Below, piece by piece: positions 1-9,992 of a stretch of DNA of 64,000 nucleotides (within the stretch, counting starts at the first letter, position 1; the number at the start of each line of letters is the position of its first letter). Source of the DNA: Leucosporidium creatinivorum (lineage: Eukaryota > Basidiomycota > Microbotryomycetes > Leucosporidiales > Leucosporidiaceae); contig BCKL01000004.1 of assembly GCA_001600635.1 (NCBI GenBank), positions 600,044 through 664,043 of the forward strand, written 5' to 3'. The notes under the pieces were generated by a model. That model made no database searches. It saw only the letters and a list, made by a program, of their open reading frames with translations, and was not told the origin of the DNA. Made by a program: the position numbers and the translations under genes.

Positions 1-553
1 TTGGGCATCAGGAATCTGGGGAATGCGGACAGTGAGGGAGAGAGTGGGTACTACATCAAGAGCTGCGATGGTGAGTCTCGATTTCTCTCTCCTTCTCGTC
101 GCTGCCTCGCTGACCCTCCTTCCTTCCTTCCCTCCTTCCCCGCCTCTCCGCGTCGATTCGAACTCACGACCAGACGCCACCTACTTCCCTAACCGCTCCG
201 CCAAGATCGTCTACCGCCCCCCTCTCGTCGCCGGCGCGCACATCACCTTCGCCCCCGTCGCCTCAGCCGACGCCTCGAACGCGTCCGCTGCTGCTCCCAC
301 TTCCGCTCCCGCCACTCCCGCCGCCACTTCGGAGGAGAAGGAGGAGAAGAAGGGACCTCTCGACACTATCAAGTCGTCGCTGCAGAACGTCCTCCCCGGT
401 CACCACCACAAGGAGGAGAAGAAGGTTGAGAAGGTCGCGAGCAGGGACGTCGAGATTGGAGAGATTGGTATCCTTCACCCTTCGGTGCTCAAGGCGTACG
501 AGTTGGACTTCCCGTGCTCGAGTCTCGAGTTTGATATCGAGCAGTTCCTTTAG
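1..553 (+). CDS. FRS1: Phenylalanyl-tRNA synthetase beta subunit, 3' end (5' partial)
   Basis: This is the last ~149 codons of the cytosolic PheRS beta chain, which with the alpha chain charges tRNA-Phe. The reading frame is open from base 1, exon 1 ends at 70 and resumes at 174 after a GTGAGT...CAG intron. The spliced sequence runs GYYIKSCD-DATYFPNRSAKI, the usual segment before the C-terminal end, and the protein finishes with IGILHPSVLKAYELDFPCSS and SLEFDIEQFL, close to the GxxHPEVL...PCSxLExxxEPFL ending of the family. An unusual low-complexity, Ala/Ser/Thr/Pro- then Lys/Glu-rich insert of ~50 residues sits between the AKIVY strand and the IGILHP segment; I read it as a lineage-specific insertion. 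The stop is TAG at 551-553. The start and catalytic part lie outside the window. Confidence 0.9.
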   Translation, partial: WASGIWGMRTVRERVGTTSRAAMVSLDFSLLLVAASLTLLPSFPPSPPLRVDSNSRPDATYFPNRSAKIVYRPPLVAGAHITFAPVASADASNASAAAPTSAPATPAATSEEKEEKKGPLDTIKSSLQNVLPGHHHKEEKKVEKVASRDVEIGEIGILHPSVLKAYELDFPCSSLEFDIEQFL

Positions 554-767
554 AGGGTTCGCTTGCTGGAGGCAGGAGTCAAGATGTAAAGAATGAGATC
601 GCCCATCTCGTATCGGCTGTTCCAGGTGATTAGTGAGAGGTGAGAGCGCAGAGAGCGGGGCAGCGTTCTCTTCCAATCGCCTTGCCGCCAATCTCGGTGC
701 TCGGCGATCGCCTGGGAGTGCTGTGGCGTCGAAGACCAGCTTCCAACACAGCTACAGAGGGAGCAGG

Positions 768-1957
768 CTAATCATAAAAATACTTGATCGTCGGGTCGTC
801 TGTCTTCAGTGGGATGATGTAAAAGGAAGGGACGGCGACGAGTTGGGACTTAAGGAGGAGAGAGAAGGTCAGCAAGTCGACCTGCTGCTCGCAGAGGAGC
901 CCGACTCACTTGCGCTCTTTTTGCAAACCTAGGAGCCTCCACCGCACTCGTTCCAGCCCTCATCATCACCCGAATGGCTTTGGCGAAGCCTTCGCTTGCG
1001 ACGAGCGACTCGACGAAGACCTCGTCCTCTGTCGGCTGGACAGGGCGAGCTAGAGACATGGCAAGCGTGCGAGGCCAGTCGGGAATGAAGTTTTGGTGCA
1101 GATATGGGATGATGGGGTTGGCGTGCATTGCCAAGGTGTATGAGAAAAGTGGCTTGACTGCGAAGGGTCGAGAGAGAGAGATTAGCGGAGAGCTTCAACT
1201 GCGAGAGACGGCAGAGCCTACAGAGGCTGACGTTGACGGCGGCTCGGCGGTGCTGTGCGCAGAAGCACACGACCATCGAAAGAGCTCCTTCGGGCAAGGC
1301 CGTTTCTTCCCTCGTCTCCACCATCGTCGGCAGAGCGTCGCGCCACGAGACTTCCGCGCTCATCACCTCCTCATGTGAGAACAAGCCCGTTCCAAAGAGC
1401 GTGAAGCGCCGGCGAATGTTTGCAGGCTCGGGGTCCCAGTCGAAAGACAAACGGAGATGATGCGAGTGCCGGAGATGATCCGGCTGAGTGATGCGGAAGG
1501 CTGACCGAGCGGCGAGCTCGCGCACTTCACCATGAACCTCTATGGCGTATGTGTTCAGATCCTTGCGCATGGCGTCGAATGTAGGACTCCTGAGAGCGAC
1601 TTCCTCCCGCCGCTGCTGGGTCGTTTGCAGATAGCGGCACGACGACAGATGCTGCTTCCAGTTGGTGACCTGTGCGACAGAGGAGAGTCAGTACAGGATC
1701 CTGGGAGAGCCCTGAGGGGCTCAACGAAGTCACCAGCTCCTTACTGCACACTCCTGCGAGCAACTGCCGAACTTGAGGGTCAGTAACGCTCTCGAATCGG
1801 TTCGGAGCCGTTGTACTCACTACGAGACAGCCCTGCACTTGCCACACTTCCGCCTTGGAATAGGTGTCCCTTCACCTATACGTTTGAAGCAGTTCGTGCA
1901 TCCGAGGCCGGCAGTCTCTTCAGGCGGCAGTGGTGGTTTGTGGACCTCGTCTGACAT
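768..1957 (-). CDS. MYND zinc-finger protein, paralog A
   Basis: Five exons (1957-1821, 1763-1745, 1669-1222, 1157-910, 848-768) give 310 residues with a consistent frame. The N-terminus is a MYND finger: CTNC, then CGKC, then CSQEC, then HLSSC (C-x2-C, C-x2-C, C-x3-C, H-x3-C), residues ~20-60. MYND fingers usually bind proline-rich peptides, so a protein-interaction or regulatory role is likely but unproven. The rest (~250 residues) matches no family I know. It contains a segment starting ARSAFRITQPDHL, one reading EPANIRRRFTLFG, and near the C-terminus DWPRTLAMSLARPVQPT, all shared with paralogs B and C in this window. The SET domain often linked to MYND is absent. Exon 2 is a 19-nt microexon. 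A conserved promoter block lies ~183 bp upstream of the ATG. Confidence 0.8.
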
Positions 1958-2648
1958 CGTGCAGATAGTCTAGAGAGGTCGAGCTTGTGCGAGTGGTGTA
2001 GTTGAATAGAACAAGAAACGATGCGAGCGTATCGGGGCGATGATCCGAGCACTGAGACGGCAAGAGACGAGCAAGATGAAGTAGGAGGGCAAGAGGCGAC
2101 TCGGCGTTTGATCCGCTCTTCGGCTGCTGGAAAGGGGTCACATCGAAGACGAGGAGAGGTTGTAACGGCAGGGACAGTCTAATAGCAGTAACTTTGAGTG
2201 AAGAGGATGTCCTGAGCAGAGAGAGAGGCCTTGCGCGTATCGCCGCTCGGCGAGCGACCTTCCCACTCCGTCGGCGACTCGACGCCGGTCGCTGAGGCTG
2301 GGGCGGCGGGAGGAAAGAAGAGGGGACGAAGTAGATTTCTATGCGTAAGAGAATAGGGATTAATTTATTGAGGCTGTTGCTCGGAGACATGGGGAGAGCG
2401 AGAGGGAGAGGTTCGGCGATGATTCGGCTCGGCCTGCGCTTCCCTAGAACCGGCTCCTTCCTCACTGTCTGCAGCTCGCTGGACACTTCTGAGCTCCCGG
2501 GCTCCCTGATTCATCACATCTGACGCTCGCAGCTCCCAACATCGGCGAGTTGTCCCGCTTCGGCGCTGAGCAAGTCGGCGCTCGGTGGCGAAGTCGTTGC
2601 GACCCTGAAGACCAGCTTCTTGCACATCACGTGTCCAGAGAGGACTAC
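1958..2648. other. Intergenic, upstream of MYND paralog A and downstream of B
   Basis: No convincing gene. Bases ~2065-2140 hold the promoter block shared by the three MYND genes (listed separately). The remainder is purine-rich on the plus strand, as expected of the leader of a minus-strand gene, and a 3' flank of paralog B. Confidence 0.6.
2066..2140 (-). promoter_or_regulatory. Conserved upstream block of MYND paralog A
   Basis: On the gene strand it begins TGACCCCTTTCCAG at 2140, 183 bp before the ATG, and continues with TCAAACGCCG and a segment reading ACTTCATCTTGCTCGTCTC. The same blocks occur upstream of paralogs B and C at 183 and 185 bp. It could contain a transcription-factor site plus the core promoter; function is inferred from conservation only. 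Confidence 0.6.
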
Positions 2649-3804
2649 TCAATTGAACATCTCGTGTAGCCAGAATGAGGGTACCGTTGCGAGGCGCGCC
2701 TGTGAGCGAGCGGCCAAGGTCAGCTCGGGCGACAGCAGCGCGGACTGAGAGAGGAAACGGCTCACCTGCGCCGCTCCAGCAAACATGAGAGCATCGCGTA
2801 GAGATAGCTTTGGACAAGCTTCCAGCATCCGCACGGCCGTATCGTACCCCTCACAACCGACCCAATCGTCGGCGAGCAGCTCCGCGTCGGTCGGTCGAAG
2901 TGGGCGGGCGAGTGACATGGCGAGGGTACGAGGCCAGTCGGGTAGGAACTTTTGGTCGGCGGCTGGGACTGCAGAATTGTCGTACTCAGTGACTGGCGAG
3001 CCATGAGTGGGTTGCGCTGCGATGAAATGACTCGTCAGCAGGGAACGAGGATTCGAAAGAGCCGCACGAACTCGTCCGAATGACTTTTGAGCCTGTGCAA
3101 TGCTTGGCGATGTATGTGACCAAATACGGCCGACACTCGGCGGGGCGAGATTGTCGTCTCATGGCCTCAATCATGTGAGGCAGCGAATCCTGATGGCAGC
3201 GGTCCATCGGCCGTGTAGAAGTGAGGATATCGGAGAATGACCGGACGTTGGCGCCAACGAGGGTAAATTTCTTGCGGATGGTGGAGGGTTCCTCATCGTA
3301 CAGATAGTAGAGGCGTATCAACGCATCACCGAAGTAGTCGGCTTGGCTGTATCGGTAGGCTGACCGAACGGCGAATCGGTGAACCTCCATGCCCGTTTGA
3401 TCGACGTAGGCGTTGAGGTCGTAATGGAAGAGCGCCTCCTTGGGGTCCACAAGGCTTCGCACCTCCAGCCCCGTCTCCCAACGCCGCTTCTCCCGACATA
3501 GCGGTCGATGCTCCTTCCAGTGGGCTGCCTATAGACAGAGAGTGTGTATCAGTGAGTAGCCCTTCGAACTATTGGAAGGTCTGCAAGGCTGACCGCACAA
3601 GGTTGCGAGCAGCTGCGAAAAGTCTCGGTCAGCTCGGTCTTCGTCTCTCCCTGGCCTGAACGTACTATCGGTTGCACGACACTTTCCACACACTTGTTTA
3701 GATATCTCTGTTCCCGAGCCAATCTGCTTGTGGCAGTTGTTGCAGTGAACAGGGATCGTGCGTAGCACTCCCGACGAGTCCCGACACGAACTGGCGTTTG
3801 ACAT
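2649..3804 (-). CDS. MYND zinc-finger protein, paralog B
   Basis: Same family and exon plan as paralog A. It starts MSNASSCRDSSGVL at 3804 and ends LHEMFN-stop at 2649. MYND ligands are visible as CNNC, CGKC, CSQPC and HRPLC. The body keeps the family segments (RSAYRYSQADYF, EPSTIRKKFTLVG, DWPRTLAMSLARPLRPT). The exon 1/microexon junction is slightly off: where A and C have 14 nt between the second CxxC codon and the donor GTGAGT, B has 13 nt before GTACGT, so it must use a shifted donor (GTTCAG four bases on restores frame and adds residues to the finger loop) or carry a 1-nt change. The intron before the last conserved segment also uses a weak donor (GTTCGT). Probably functional, with unusual splice choice; the product's role is unknown. 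Confidence 0.7.
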
Positions 3805-3917
3805 CCTGTCGGGCGTGGGAGGGCGTTGGAGGAGTAGAGTATGCGTAGCGAAATACGAGTCGAAGCTATCCGAGTGTGGGCAGTGGCGAGATGAGCGGGC
3901 GAGCGATGTAAAACCGA

Positions 3918-3987
3918 GCAAGTAGAGGCAAGAAGAAGAAAGGCGATTCGGCGTTTGAGCTGCTCTTCGGCGGCTGAAAAGGGGTCA
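3918..3987 (-). promoter_or_regulatory. Conserved upstream block of MYND paralog B
   Basis: Reads TGACCCCTTTTCAG on the gene strand from 3987, 183 bp upstream of the ATG, followed by TCAAACGCCGAATCGCCTTT. It matches the blocks of paralogs A and C nearly base for base over roughly 50 bp. Confidence 0.6.
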
Positions 3988-4110
3988 TGTTGAGGGAGGA
4001 GCGCGAGACCAGCTCGAAAGTTCATCCAACTCTTCTATAGAGCAGAAGAGATCTCTAGCAAGTCCCCCAGCGCGCGCCATTGCCCAAGCTGGCAAGGACT
4101 TCGGCGATGG

Positions 4111-4132
4111 GGCTCGAGTCTCGACTCGAGCC
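4111..4132. repeat. 22-bp perfect palindrome
   Basis: Two perfectly complementary 10-base arms, GGCTCGAGTC and GACTCGAGCC, separated by TC. It could be a dimeric transcription-factor site between divergent genes or a chance GC-rich hairpin. No neighbouring T-run suggests a Pol III terminator. Confidence 0.5.
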
Positions 4133-4809
4133 GGGTTCCTCCTTGCTTCTCTGCTCGATGCGAAGCTTCGGTCAGGCAATGAGAAGGTTGAAGGGTGTCT
4201 ATTGAGCACCTGTATAATGAAGTGCGCCACGTCTTTGCCTTCTCGCTGGAGGTCGGAGACTCGGAGTTCGGCGCCTCCTCACTTCGGTTGCGTTTTCCTC
4301 TCGCTACAAGCCCGGCGGTCGAGCCTTTGCTCTCGATGTCAACACTTCCTCAGCATACACTGCACCGACAGTCAACTTGGCTGACTTTCAAAGTAGCCGA
4401 CAGTGACTCGAGGAGGGAAAGAGCTGCGCCGAACGTCTAGGAGAGCAGAGAAAGGAGAGCTAGCTGCGGGAGCTCGGGAAGCGGTTGCATGGGAGCAGAG
4501 TGTGAAAGACGTGAAGTGTTCAAGCAGCTGCTTCAACTTGCAAAGCTCGGTTGGCGGCTCCAAGCCAGGTGCTGCGCTGTGGGAGGGGGTCGCAGGCGAA
4601 GACCAGCTCTTGCCTTCCAACCACATTTGCTCGCTTTCTCGTACACCACCAGACAATCCAACAAAGCGTACATCCAATCAGCGTGCACCCGACTACTCTA
4701 CTACACCACCCGCCACCAAAACCGACCGCTTCGCCCTCATCAACAAGGTCGCTTCGGACAGGGCTGACTCGACTTTGTTGCCGCTCTGGCGACTCTACCG
4801 CCCTACACG

Positions 4810-7800
4810 ATGGCCGAGCTACGTCCTGTAGAGGACCAGCGACGAGCCTCTGCAGCCCAACAGGCCGGGGACCTTCCTGCTCGCTGGGCGGCTCAGCTGC
4901 GGGCAAAGGCGTCTGAGGGAGCAGCAGCAGGTTCGGGAGGAGGAAGGAACGGTAGGGGAGGCGGAGGGAGACATCGTCCTACATCTTCCAGCACCAACAA
5001 CTCTCGTGCACCTTCCCTCCTCTCGCTCGAATCGACTGGCCAGAACGGACCAGCTTCGCCTACGACCACCGCTCAGTCCGGCTATCACTCGTATTCTGCA
5101 CCTCATCAGCACCAACAGCACCCTCCTTACCGCCATTCAGCCGCTCCTACACCCTCCTATCACCAACAGCAGCAGCAGCATCCGTCCAGCCGCTCTCACA
5201 CCTCCCTTCCCGCCTACCCCTCCTCAAACGGCGGTCCACCGCATCACGAACATCGCGGAGGACGGCATCGAGATCAACTCGAGCGCGTATACCACGAACA
5301 ACGCTACGACGCCGAGTTCGATCGCGGCACCGGCAGCAGCTCGACTTCGCGCGGAGCAGCAGGGGGGAGCGCAGCCGCCGGCAGCAGCAGCAGTCAGCAG
5401 GCGTCGAGCAGTCGATTGTTCAACCCAGACGCTCCTGCGCAGAGTAACGCTGAACGGAGGCGGGAGCCTGTGGAAGCAGGAGATCTGGGACGGCGAGGTG
5501 GAGGAGGACGGGAACAGGAAAGCAAGGAGAGCTTGGAGAGCGAGGAGAGTGGAGCGAGTGGGAGGCCCGGGAGTAGGAGCTCGAAGGATGGTCGGCAGCG
5601 GAGGAGCAGGAGGGAGGAGCAGGGCAGGAGCTCAAGGAGGAACGACGAGGATGCAGAGAGGATAGGTGGAGGCTCCTCGACCAGCCTGCCGAGCCAGGTC
5701 AGCTCCTCCAGGCAGCTTTTCGACCCTCGGCGCGACGACCCCGTTCGCTTCGCTCAATCCGGTTCGGCGCCCAGCAACTCATCCTCCTCCAAGAAAGGCG
5801 GCGACTCTCGGAGCTTCGTCTCTTCCACCCTATCTCTCGGATCCGCCGCCTCGGTCTCGGACGCCGCCTCAATTGGTCAAGAGGAGAGCACCACCACCGG
5901 CGGCAGCGGAGGTCGCAACGACCAGCCGAAGCGGGAGACGGAGAATCCCGTCGTCGCACAGCTTCGACGAGCTTATCGCGAGATTACCGACCTCGAAACC
6001 AAGCTGCAGGACGAGAACAAGGCAGCGATGGCAGCAGCAGCGAGGGAGGATGAGGTCGGTCAAGGTCTGCGGATACAGGGAGGCGGCAAGCGCTACGACG
6101 ACGAGTACTGGGTCAAGCTCGCGATGGGTCACAAGCAGTGAGCTATGCTGCTATCCTTGCCGTCGGTCGCTCTGCTGACTTGCTCTCATCCGCTGTAGAC
6201 TCGCCGACGCCCACTACTCCTTCCTCCAAATGGCCCTCGACCCTCGCCTTCCTGCCTCTCTCCACTCGCTTCCCCACCGCTACAACATCCCCACTCGCCT
6301 CTGGCAGACCGCCTTCCATCAGCTGCTCGAGCGCATGCGACACGCCATCGTCTCGGCTCCTCCCCCTTCTACGTCCTCCGCTTCTCCCGCCAACGGCTCC
6401 TCCCCACCCGCGAACGTCCTCGAACACCTCATTGAGTTCATCCAATACGCCTACGGGCACTACTCGCAGCTCTTCGAAGATCCTTCGGTCGCCCTCTTCC
6501 GCGCCGCTTGGATCGAGCAACTCGGCGACCTCGCTCGCTACCGCATGGCCGTCGCAGGACTGGCGTCTCGCGTCTCGGCCGCTCAGCAAGGTCACTCGCA
6601 CTCCAACGGCGGGTCTCTACAGCTCTCGCACTCGCCTGAGCGTCAATCTCGGCCGGCCGAGGCGGCGAGTATTGGAGTCGCGGCGTTGGGAGATTGGGAT
6701 GTTGAGGAGCAAGATAGCTGGAGGGTGATTGCTCGGGACTGGTATGGGCAGGGAGTCACCGAGACGCCGGGAACGGGTCGGCTGCAGCATCACCTCGCGC
6801 TGCTCAGCAAGGGCGATGAGCTAAGGAGTCTCTACCACTACGTCAAGAGGTGCGCTTCAATGTTTCTCTTCGCGAGACGATCACAGCTGATCTTAGTCTC
6901 CATTCGCAGTCTCACCGCCGCCCACCCCTACCTCTCGGCTCGCGAGTCCATCCTCCCCCTCTTCGAAGACGAGCATCAAGCTCGCCGCACCCAGCCGGAC
7001 GTCACCAAAGCCGAGCTCTTCGTGCATCTCCACGGCATGCTCTTTACCAAGATCTCGTTGGACGACTTTGACGACGTCCTCGCTCGGTTTATGGAGCGCC
7101 TGCGCGAGGAGAGCTACCTTCTCGAACGGCTTGACGGCGACTGGCAGGCGTTGGGATCGGGAGCAGCCGCACCGTTCGGCGACGTCGAGTGGTTCATGCT
7201 CGCCGTCATCAACATCTCGGCGCTACTGCAGTATGGAGTTGAGGACGGCGTCCTTCGCAAGCATACGACCAAGGAGACCCCTCAACACGCCTCTCACTCG
7301 CGACCGGCGACGACCTCGAACGGTCAAGCCAAGACGAGAACTCCCCAGGCCATCATGCTCAACCCCTCCTCCCTCAAGCGCGAGACGACCGCCGACGACG
7401 CCGAGGATGGAGAAAGCCTCGCCGCCGACTCGACTTCCCCCGACGTCGTCATGAAGCTCAACACCTCCACCGAGGACGACCCTCTCGTCTTCCGCCTCGC
7501 CCAACGCCTCACCTTCAGCATGCTCGAGATGGCGCTCATCCACCCCTGCCGTACCGTCGGCGACGCCAAGATTGTCAACCCCTACATCATCCTTATCCTC
7601 ACCTTCCTCGCCAACATGGCTCAGCACTCGCCCGCGCTTCGTCACCTCGAACGCTCGGTCCCCTGGTCCGCCATCACCGCCTTCTTCAACTCGCTCCCTA
7701 CCGGCGTCGAGGTTCGCATGGACGTCCCTACCAAGCTTCTCGGTAGCCCACTCCCCGAGGACTGGTGCATTCGCGGTATGGACTGGACCGGCAAGAGCCT

Positions 7801-9162
7801 CTTCGGCCGAGGTTACTGGCGCAACAAGACCGGCGGCGCCAACTCCCCTTCCTCGAGAAGGGACGAGATGGCTCCTCCTCCCATCAACGGTCCTTCCCCC
7901 GCCACCGTCGAAAGCGAGATGGACGCCCTCAAGTTCGATCTCACCATCCTGGACGAGTACGGCGATAGCGACGCCGAGGAGAACGTCGCCTCCGCCAGCG
8001 CTCAGCTCAGCACCAACAGGTGGAGGCGAGTTGCTACTCTCGCTGCATGGCTCGCGAGGAGCGTACCAGGTCTCGACTACGACAACATGGCTACCGGCGC
8101 ATCGGACTCGCCGAGGTTCATCATCTCGGGCAGCCTCGAGGCCAAGCTTCGGCGGTGGAGGCGGGAGGACGAGGAGGCCAAGGAAGCAGAGAGGGCATCG
8201 AGGGCTAGCATTTGGCAGCGGGAGGAGCACGACGAGGATGAGAGTGAGGAGGATGTCAGCGACGAGGAGGAGGAGGACGATGACAACGACAACGACTCGC
8301 CTGCGGTCAAGGAGCTCAAGGTGCGTTCTCGAGACTTACCTACTTCCCAGTGCTCTCGAGCTGACCTTTCACTCTTCTCAAAGGCCCGCCGCCGTCACCT
8401 CAAGGCCGTCATACGCCAAGCTCGGCAGACTACTCGCGAATCGCCTGGCTCGATCCGCCACCTCTCGTCGTCGAAGAAGCAGCACAAGAAGCTCGGCAAC
8501 ACTCGCCAGTTCCTCAAGGTCTTCCCTGGCTACACCACCCTCGTCTTCGACACCAACATCCTCTTGACTTCGATGAAGCTCTTCCGCGAGCTCATCGAGG
8601 CCGAGACTTGGACCATCATCGTACCTCTGGCTGGTGAGTTCTTTCCAACTCGACTCCCTCTGTACCGCAGACTGCTAACCGATCTCCCCGTCATGAACCA
8701 GTCATCACCGAGCTCGATGGACTCAAGAAGAATGCCGCCCCTCTCGGCATCGCCGCCTCGGAAGCCATCGAGTACCTCGAGTCGGCCATTCGCACGCACG
8801 CTCGTCATCTCAAGGTCCAAACCTCCCGCGGCAACTACCTTCGCGACCTCTCCATCCGTAGCGAGTCGATCGACTTCTCCGCCTCGGCCGAGGGACTCGA
8901 CCAAGGCTTCTCGCACGACTTTGCCCGCACGATGGACGATGTCATCCTTCGCGCCGTCGCGTGGCAACAAGAGCACTTCACCAGCCGTCTCGCCATCGTC
9001 AACCCCAAGGCGGATCGCAAGGCCATACCCACCGACGCCGCTCAAGTCGTTCTCGTCACCTTCGACCGCAACCTTCGCCTCAAGGCTCGCGCAAGGGGAT
9101 TGGACGCAGCAGACGAGTCGGGCATGGCGATGATGCTCGAGGACTCGCAGGAGAACGGCTAG
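4810..9162 (+). CDS. EST1/SMG6-like protein with C-terminal PIN nuclease domain
   Basis: Five exons (4810-6137, 6199-6849, 6910-8320, 8384-8633, 8702-9162) give ~1366 residues in one frame. Residues 1-~390 are low-complexity (Gly, Ser, Gln, Arg rich). Residues ~440-800 look like the EST1/SMG 14-3-3-like helical region (ADAHYSFLQMALDPRLP, YNIPTRLWQTAFHQLLERM, FIQYAYGHYSQLFEDPSV) followed by the DNA/RNA-binding helical domain. An Asp/Glu run (~residues 1100-1130) precedes a PIN domain from ~1180 to the end. PIN acidic residues appear in LVFDTNILL, ITELDGLKK, MDDVILRAVAW and VTFDRNLRLKARARG, so the metal site looks intact, as in SMG6, the endonuclease of nonsense-mediated decay. The family also includes telomerase-associated EST1. 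The exon 1 splice restores HKQ-LADAHYSFLQ. Confidence 0.85.
5163..5401 (+). repeat. CAG/AGC-rich low-complexity tract inside the SMG6-like gene
   Basis: Runs of CAG and AGC triplets (5163-5183 and again 5331-5401) encode poly-Gln and Gly/Ser/Ala/Gln stretches in the disordered N-terminus. Such tracts vary in length between strains by replication slippage. Confidence 0.6.
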
Positions 9163-9992
9163 GCGGTCGCTGCAGGCCGTTGTCCAAAGCCAGCAAGCCC
9201 GCGCCCTCTCGTCGGCCATCTCCCCCTCTTCCTCGGGGTCACTCCCCTCACCCTCCCTCCACCTTCCTCCCTTCGCACCGAGCCGGCTCTCGAGCTCGTC
9301 CTCGGTTATTCCTCGCCTCCCCCTCTTCATCACCCTCTCGTGCTCTCAAGGACGAAGGGCGACAGGCTGGGACAGCGGCGGCAGAACCGTCTTGAAGCGA
9401 TCTGTTTACTGTATCGAGGCTGTATAGTGAGGCAGAATTAGTTTAGCGAGCATAGTGCATCGTGTTTGTCTAATAGCAGTGATTAATATGGACCTTAAAG
9501 CTGCTTGAGAGCGGCGAACGAGCTATTCGGCGATGTTGCGAGAGGCCTTCGAGACTCGCCAGATGTTCTTGGCATTCTGCTTGGGAACAAGATCACGCCG
9601 CGCGTTTCTGTGTACGCGACCTTTGCTTGCGGGGGCATAGCTGGGCGAGCTGGAGCCGTCTCGCGACTTGGCGAGATCTTGGGCTCGGACGAGCGCCGAA
9701 GTAGCAGTCGGTCAGTTTGAGGCCATCTCGGGCCTTCTGAGTCTCTCTACTTGTTGAAAGAACGCTTCTCATGCACTCTGATACACTTATCGCTCGCTTC
9801 ACTCGACTTGACCCCTTTCCAGGAGGCGTAGAGCGGCTCAAACGCCGGATCGCCTCTTTCCTTCCTACTTCATCTTGCTCGTCTCGCATCGCTCGCCGGC
9901 TCGTCTGGACTCCCGCTGGACTCGACTCATCTCGCACGTCTTTTCAACATCTCATTCGACTGCAAACTCGAACCACGACATTCTCCTGCACC
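9163..9992. other. Intergenic region: 3' flank of SMG6-like gene and promoter of MYND paralog C
   Basis: No gene is supported. The first ~300 bases are C/T-rich 3' flank. Bases 9808-9883 hold the promoter block shared with the other MYND genes, and a C/T/A-rich leader runs into the ATG at 9993. Confidence 0.6.
9808..9883 (+). promoter_or_regulatory. Conserved upstream block of MYND paralog C
   Basis: Begins TGACCCCTTTCCAG at 9808, 185 bp before the ATG, then TCAAACGCCGGATCGCCTCT and ACTTCATCTTGCTCGTCTC. It matches the blocks of paralogs A and B in content, order and distance from the start codon, although this copy lies on the other strand and 6 kb away. Confidence 0.6.

Larger units (their letters stand above)
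3805..4809. other. Intergenic region between MYND paralog B and the SMG6-like gene
   Basis: About 1 kb between divergently transcribed genes. Bases ~3918-3987 carry the MYND promoter block. A 22-bp palindrome lies at 4111-4132. From ~4640 the plus strand becomes C/A/T-rich, with many CACC and CATC triplets, as expected of the leader of the gene starting at 4810. I see no credible coding region. Confidence 0.6.

Noticed and set aside
4080-4150. Possible tRNA because of a GGGTTCCTCC stretch near a stem
   Set aside because: No A box, no anticodon arm and no acceptor stem pairing could be drawn; the stem is just the palindrome.
730-4620. Shared GAAGACCAGCT words near 736, 2608 and 4609
   Set aside because: Only ~11 bases are common and the flanks do not align, so a dispersed repeat cannot be claimed.
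7223-8230. 335-codon open frame on minus
   Set aside because: Antisense shadow of the SMG6-like gene with no motif.
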